DNA from: Aureobasidium sp. EXF-3400
Lineage: Eukaryota; Ascomycota; Dothideomycetes; Dothideales; Saccotheciaceae
DNA length: 19,938 bases
Direction: 5' to 3'
Assembly: GCA_024195585.1 (NCBI GenBank)
Contig: SWBL01000567.1
Location: 1 to 19,938 of the forward strand
Shown: piece by piece, positions 18,996 through 19,938 of the stretch
How positions within the stretch are numbered: position 1 is the stretch's first letter
How the letters are laid out: every line of letters begins with the position of its first letter
Program-made: the position numbers and the translations under genes
Notes under the pieces: generated by a model
What the model was told of the DNA's origin: nothing
The model's database searches: none
The model's input: the letters and a program-made list of their open reading frames with translations, nothing else

Positions 18996-19620
18996 ATGTC
19001 ACTTTCTCATGATATACAAATGATTAGATGTTTCGTGATTCGTGCTTTCTTCATTTGGCAGTATTTCTTGACAGAGCAGTTTTGGCGATTTGAATGCATT
19101 CGATATCGAGTTCTTCTTGTAAGCCATTTCTCGCATTTCAACACTGTGTTTTCAAGTTGCAGTTTCGCTGAAGAAAGCGCTTGTTTCTCAGTTGCAAGAG
19201 AGATGAATATTGGTGAGAAAGCAAACTGGAAAAGGGTCGAAAGAGAGGACTCGAATGAAGAGAAAGGAAAATGGAAAGCAGGATGTAAAGGTTTGGAAAA
19301 ATCGATTTGGTTTCCTCCATGGTTCTTATGGCTCTGATTGTACAGCTCGTATCGTCGAACCTGTTGATGCGCCTCTCTCTTCTCTTAATCGTCGTAAGAA
19401 AAACCCGATGGTTGTAAAATGAAAAACACACTGCGCAATAAACTTATACCCCATTCCCATGACCGCATTATCAGAAAGAAGTAACCCCGCTAAACACCGT
19501 CCCAATTGGAGACCACCCCGTTGCCCAAAGCCCAGATTCAGGTCGTTTGCTGAAACTTGAGGTGGTGGTATCACAGAGAAAAGGAAGCCATCAGATCAAA
19601 ATGATTGATCAAAGCAACTC

Positions 19621-19937
<317 letters not shown>

Positions 19938-19938
19938 A

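Larger units (their letters stand above)
17867..19620. other. Large intergenic region ATG4 to H2B (convergent)
   Basis: This 1754 bp gap between two converging genes is far longer than the other convergent gaps (313 and 369 bp). It contains a GC-rich knot (about 18014-18035), a 14 bp perfect palindrome (18060-18073), a C/A-rich leader-like stretch (about 18680-18840) ahead of a small ATG frame at 18858, and a plus-strand AATAAA at 19437-19442. None of the open frames shows a recognisable domain. It may hold a short or non-coding transcript, or only UTRs and spacer. Confidence 0.5.

Overview
The window looks like nuclear DNA of a filamentous ascomycete (Pezizomycotina, perhaps Dothideomycetes; the class is a guess). 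The evidence is short introns (mostly 47 to 61 bp) with GTRNGY-type donors and CTAAC/CTGAC branch sites, compact gene spacing on both strands, and fungal-type proteins. I see no mobile element, CRISPR array, tRNA or rRNA, and no clear sign of horizontal transfer.

Layout, left to right: (1) 1-1254, no convincing gene. (2) 1255-7950 minus, POL2, the catalytic subunit of DNA polymerase epsilon, a single 2231-codon exon. (3) 7951-8324, a divergent promoter with G1/S-type CRCGAAA motifs. (4) 8325-8984 plus, COX20, complex IV assembly, 2 exons. (5) 9354-10277 minus, MGM101, mitochondrial DNA recombination and maintenance, 2 exons. (6) 10620-11078 minus, COA4/CMC3, a 78-residue twin-CX9C complex IV assembly factor split over 4 small exons and easy to miss in an ORF scan. 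(7) 11189-13413 plus, BPL1, biotin protein ligase, 3 exons. (8) 13727-16110 minus, an SQS1-type R3H/G-patch protein, 2 exons. (9) 16453-17866 plus, the autophagy protease ATG4, 3 exons, with a possible 5' UTR intron and an AUG-stop element just before the start codon. (10) 17867-19620, a 1.75 kb gap with only weak small-ORF candidates. (11) 19621-19927 minus, the 3' part of a histone H2B gene that runs out of the window.

The genes are conserved housekeeping genes. Two functional links stand out. COX20, MGM101 and COA4 lie together as a mitochondrial block, and two of them act in cytochrome c oxidase assembly. POL2 and H2B, at opposite ends, are both S-phase genes. The POL2 promoter carries motifs resembling SBF/MBF sites; the H2B promoter is outside the window. 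I found no clearly new biological system. The points most worth a second look are the hidden COA4 gene, the leader features of ATG4, COX20 and MGM101, the POL2 promoter motifs and the two unexplained gaps.
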